Assembly: GCA_028691975.1 (NCBI GenBank)
Contig: JAQUYF010000019.1
Coordinates: forward strand, 1 to 32,143
Length of the DNA stretch: 32,143 nucleotides
Reading direction: 5' to 3'
Source: Bacteroidales bacterium
GTDB lineage: Bacteria; Bacteroidota; Bacteroidia; Bacteroidales; UBA932
In this document: one piece after another, positions 30,807 to 32,143 of the stretch
Position numbering within the stretch: the first letter of the stretch is position 1
Layout of the letters: the number at the start of each line of letters is the position of its first letter
The notes under the pieces: generated by a model
What the model was told of the DNA's origin: nothing
Databases searched by the model: none
The model's input: only the letters and a program-made list of their open reading frames with translations
Position numbers and translations under genes: made by a program

Positions 30807-32143
30807 ATGGATATCAGTTCTGAAGAACTACATTTAAAGTTAAAACAATTTTTTGGATTCGACTCTTTCAAGGGAGAACAGGAAGCTGTCATCCACCACT
30901 TATTACGCGGCAATAATGCTTTTGTGTTAATGCCTACCGGTGGTGGCAAGTCGTTGTGTTACCAGTTGCCGGCGCTGTGTTTGCCCGGCACCGCGATTGT
31001 AATCTCACCTCTTATTGCCTTAATGAAAAATCAGGTGGATGCGATCCGCGGTTTTATTCAAAATGACGAGGGAACCGCCCATTTTTTGAATTCTTCTCTC
31101 AATAAGTCACAGATTCAGGAAGTCAAGGAGGATGTGATGGCAGCCAGAACCAAGCTGCTCTACGTGGCTCCGGAATCCCTGACCAAAGAAGAGAATATCC
31201 AATTTCTCAAACAGGTACATATCTCATTTTACGCAGTTGACGAAGCACACTGTATCTCGGAATGGGGCCACGATTTCAGACCGGAATACAGACGTATCAA
31301 TCAAATTGTCAGCGAGATAGGCAAAGCTCCAATCATTGCCCTCACTGCCACGGCCACTCCGAAGGTACAGGCTGATATTCAGAAGAATTTAGGCATGATT
31401 GATGCAAAAGTCTTCAAATCCTCCTTCAACAGGGAGAATTTGTATTACGAAATAAGGGACAAGGTCAACCCTAAAAAGGAGATTATCAAGTTTATAAAGG
31501 AGAACCCGGGCAAGAGCGGCATCATTTACTGCCTCAGCAGAAAGAAAGTGGAAGAGTTGGCAGAGTTGCTCAATGTCAACGGGATTAAAGCTCTTCCTTA
31601 CCATGCCGGAATGGACTCGGCCACAAGAAGCGGCAATCAGGACAAATTTCTGATGGAAGAGGTGGATGTGATAGTAGCCACCATAGCATTCGGTATGGGT
31701 ATCGATAAGCCGGATGTCAGATTTGTGATTCACTATGATATTCCCAAGAGTCTGGAAGGGTACTATCAGGAGACCGGGCGTGCCGGAAGGGATGGGAAAG
31801 AGGGACAGTGCATAGCATTTTACAGTTATAAAGATATCCAGAGGCTGGAAAAGTTCATGCAGGGCAAGCCTATTTCCGAACAGGAGATTGGAAAACAGCT
31901 CCTTATGGAAACCGTGGCTTATGCAGAGTCAAACCAGTGCCGCAGAAAGATACTGCTCAACTACTTCGGCGAAGATTACGAAAAAGACAACTGCGGCTGC
32001 TGCGACAATTGCCTGTATCCCAAAAAACAGTTTGACGGACAGGAAGATATGCTTACGGTTATTGAGCTTATCCTCTCTCTGAAAGAGGAGTTTAAGGCCG
32101 AATATCTCGCAAGTATTATTGCCGGAGTTTCCAATTCCATCAT
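30807..32143 (+). CDS. recQ: ATP-dependent DNA helicase RecQ (3' truncated by window)
   Basis: RecQ unwinds DNA in recombination and repair. The frame is open from ATG 30807 to the window end, giving 445 residues of a protein usually over 600 long. Motifs present: Q-motif region FGFDSFKGEQEAVI, Walker A MPTGGGKS at 42-49, Walker B/DEAH in VDEAHCISEWGHDFRPEY, TATATP, motif V TIAFGMGIDKPDVRF, motif VI QETGRAGRDG, and the zinc cysteines (CRRKILLNYFGE ... NCGCCDNC). The winged-helix and HRDC parts lie beyond the window. It is divergent from the agmatinase gene. A DNA repair role is by far the most likely; nothing nearby suggests a defence island. Confidence 0.96.
   Translation, partial: MDISSEELHLKLKQFFGFDSFKGEQEAVIHHLLRGNNAFVLMPTGGGKSLCYQLPALCLPGTAIVISPLIALMKNQVDAIRGFIQNDEGTAHFLNSSLNKSQIQEVKEDVMAARTKLLYVAPESLTKEENIQFLKQVHISFYAVDEAHCISEWGHDFRPEYRRINQIVSEIGKAPIIALTATATPKVQADIQKNLGMIDAKVFKSSFNRENLYYEIRDKVNPKKEIIKFIKENPGKSGIIYCLSRKKVEELAELLNVNGIKALPYHAGMDSATRSGNQDKFLMEEVDVIVATIAFGMGIDKPDVRFVIHYDIPKSLEGYYQETGRAGRDGKEGQCIAFYSYKDIQRLEKFMQGKPISEQEIGKQLLMETVAYAESNQCRRKILLNYFGEDYEKDNCGCCDNCLYPKKQFDGQEDMLTVIELILSLKEEFKAEYLASIIAGVSNSI

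Noticed and set aside
30807-32143. RecQ as part of a defence system
   Set aside because: It looks like full housekeeping RecQ with zinc domain; neighbours are metabolic, with no nuclease, methylase or other defence gene in view.

Overview
The window reads as ordinary chromosomal DNA of a Bacteroidota member, most likely order Bacteroidales. The protein families look Bacteroidales-like (FtsZ ending in an AYIRR tail, an ExbB–ExbD–ExbD cluster, a roughly 500-residue glutamine synthetase, lipoprotein FKBP and alkaline phosphatase). Four to six genes are preceded by a TAnnTTTG box, the -7 element of the Bacteroidetes primary sigma factor, and almost no gene has a Shine-Dalgarno sequence. I see no insertion sequence, prophage, CRISPR array, tRNA or rRNA gene. 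Coding density is very high, and no gene-free stretch exceeds about 170 bases.

Left part (1-8714, all + strand): the end of ftsA, then ftsZ, gltX, rpiB, truB, queA, dprA, tatD and ansA. These serve cell division, tRNA charging and modification, pentose phosphate isomerisation, DNA uptake processing and asparagine breakdown. Spacings are short, and rpiB/truB overlap by one base. The dprA start codon lies inside a perfect 12-bp inverted repeat.

Middle (8820-16712, + strand): a TonB-energising cluster (exbB, an unrecognised four-helix membrane protein, two exbD genes) ends at a strong hairpin. It is followed by a lipoprotein alkaline phosphatase and a secreted family-10-like glycosidase. An asnS–udk–TonB-like unit comes next, behind the best promoter in the window.

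Right part: a minus-strand operon (22294 down to 16699) carries an MsbA-like ABC exporter, an acyl-CoA ligase, a dCMP deaminase and a C-terminal processing protease. A plus-strand glutamine synthetase follows. A second minus-strand operon (28763 down to 23941) carries an M55 D-aminopeptidase, a heptose 7-phosphate kinase (HddA), a phosphoheptose isomerase (GmhA), a fused HddC–GmhB enzyme and a GT4 glycosyltransferase. Three of these genes encode every step from sedoheptulose 7-phosphate to GDP-D-glycero-alpha-D-manno-heptose. The window ends with an FKBP lipoprotein and an agmatinase-family enzyme on the minus strand, and a divergent, truncated recQ.

The most notable signals are the fused, apparently zinc-loop-less GmhB domain in the compact GDP-heptose operon; the hairpin over the dprA start; a GC-richer, foldable stretch with a palindromic terminator-like element between the FKBP and M55 genes; the unassigned membrane protein inside the Exb cluster; and a roughly 48-residue insertion in TruB. 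None of these proves a new system.
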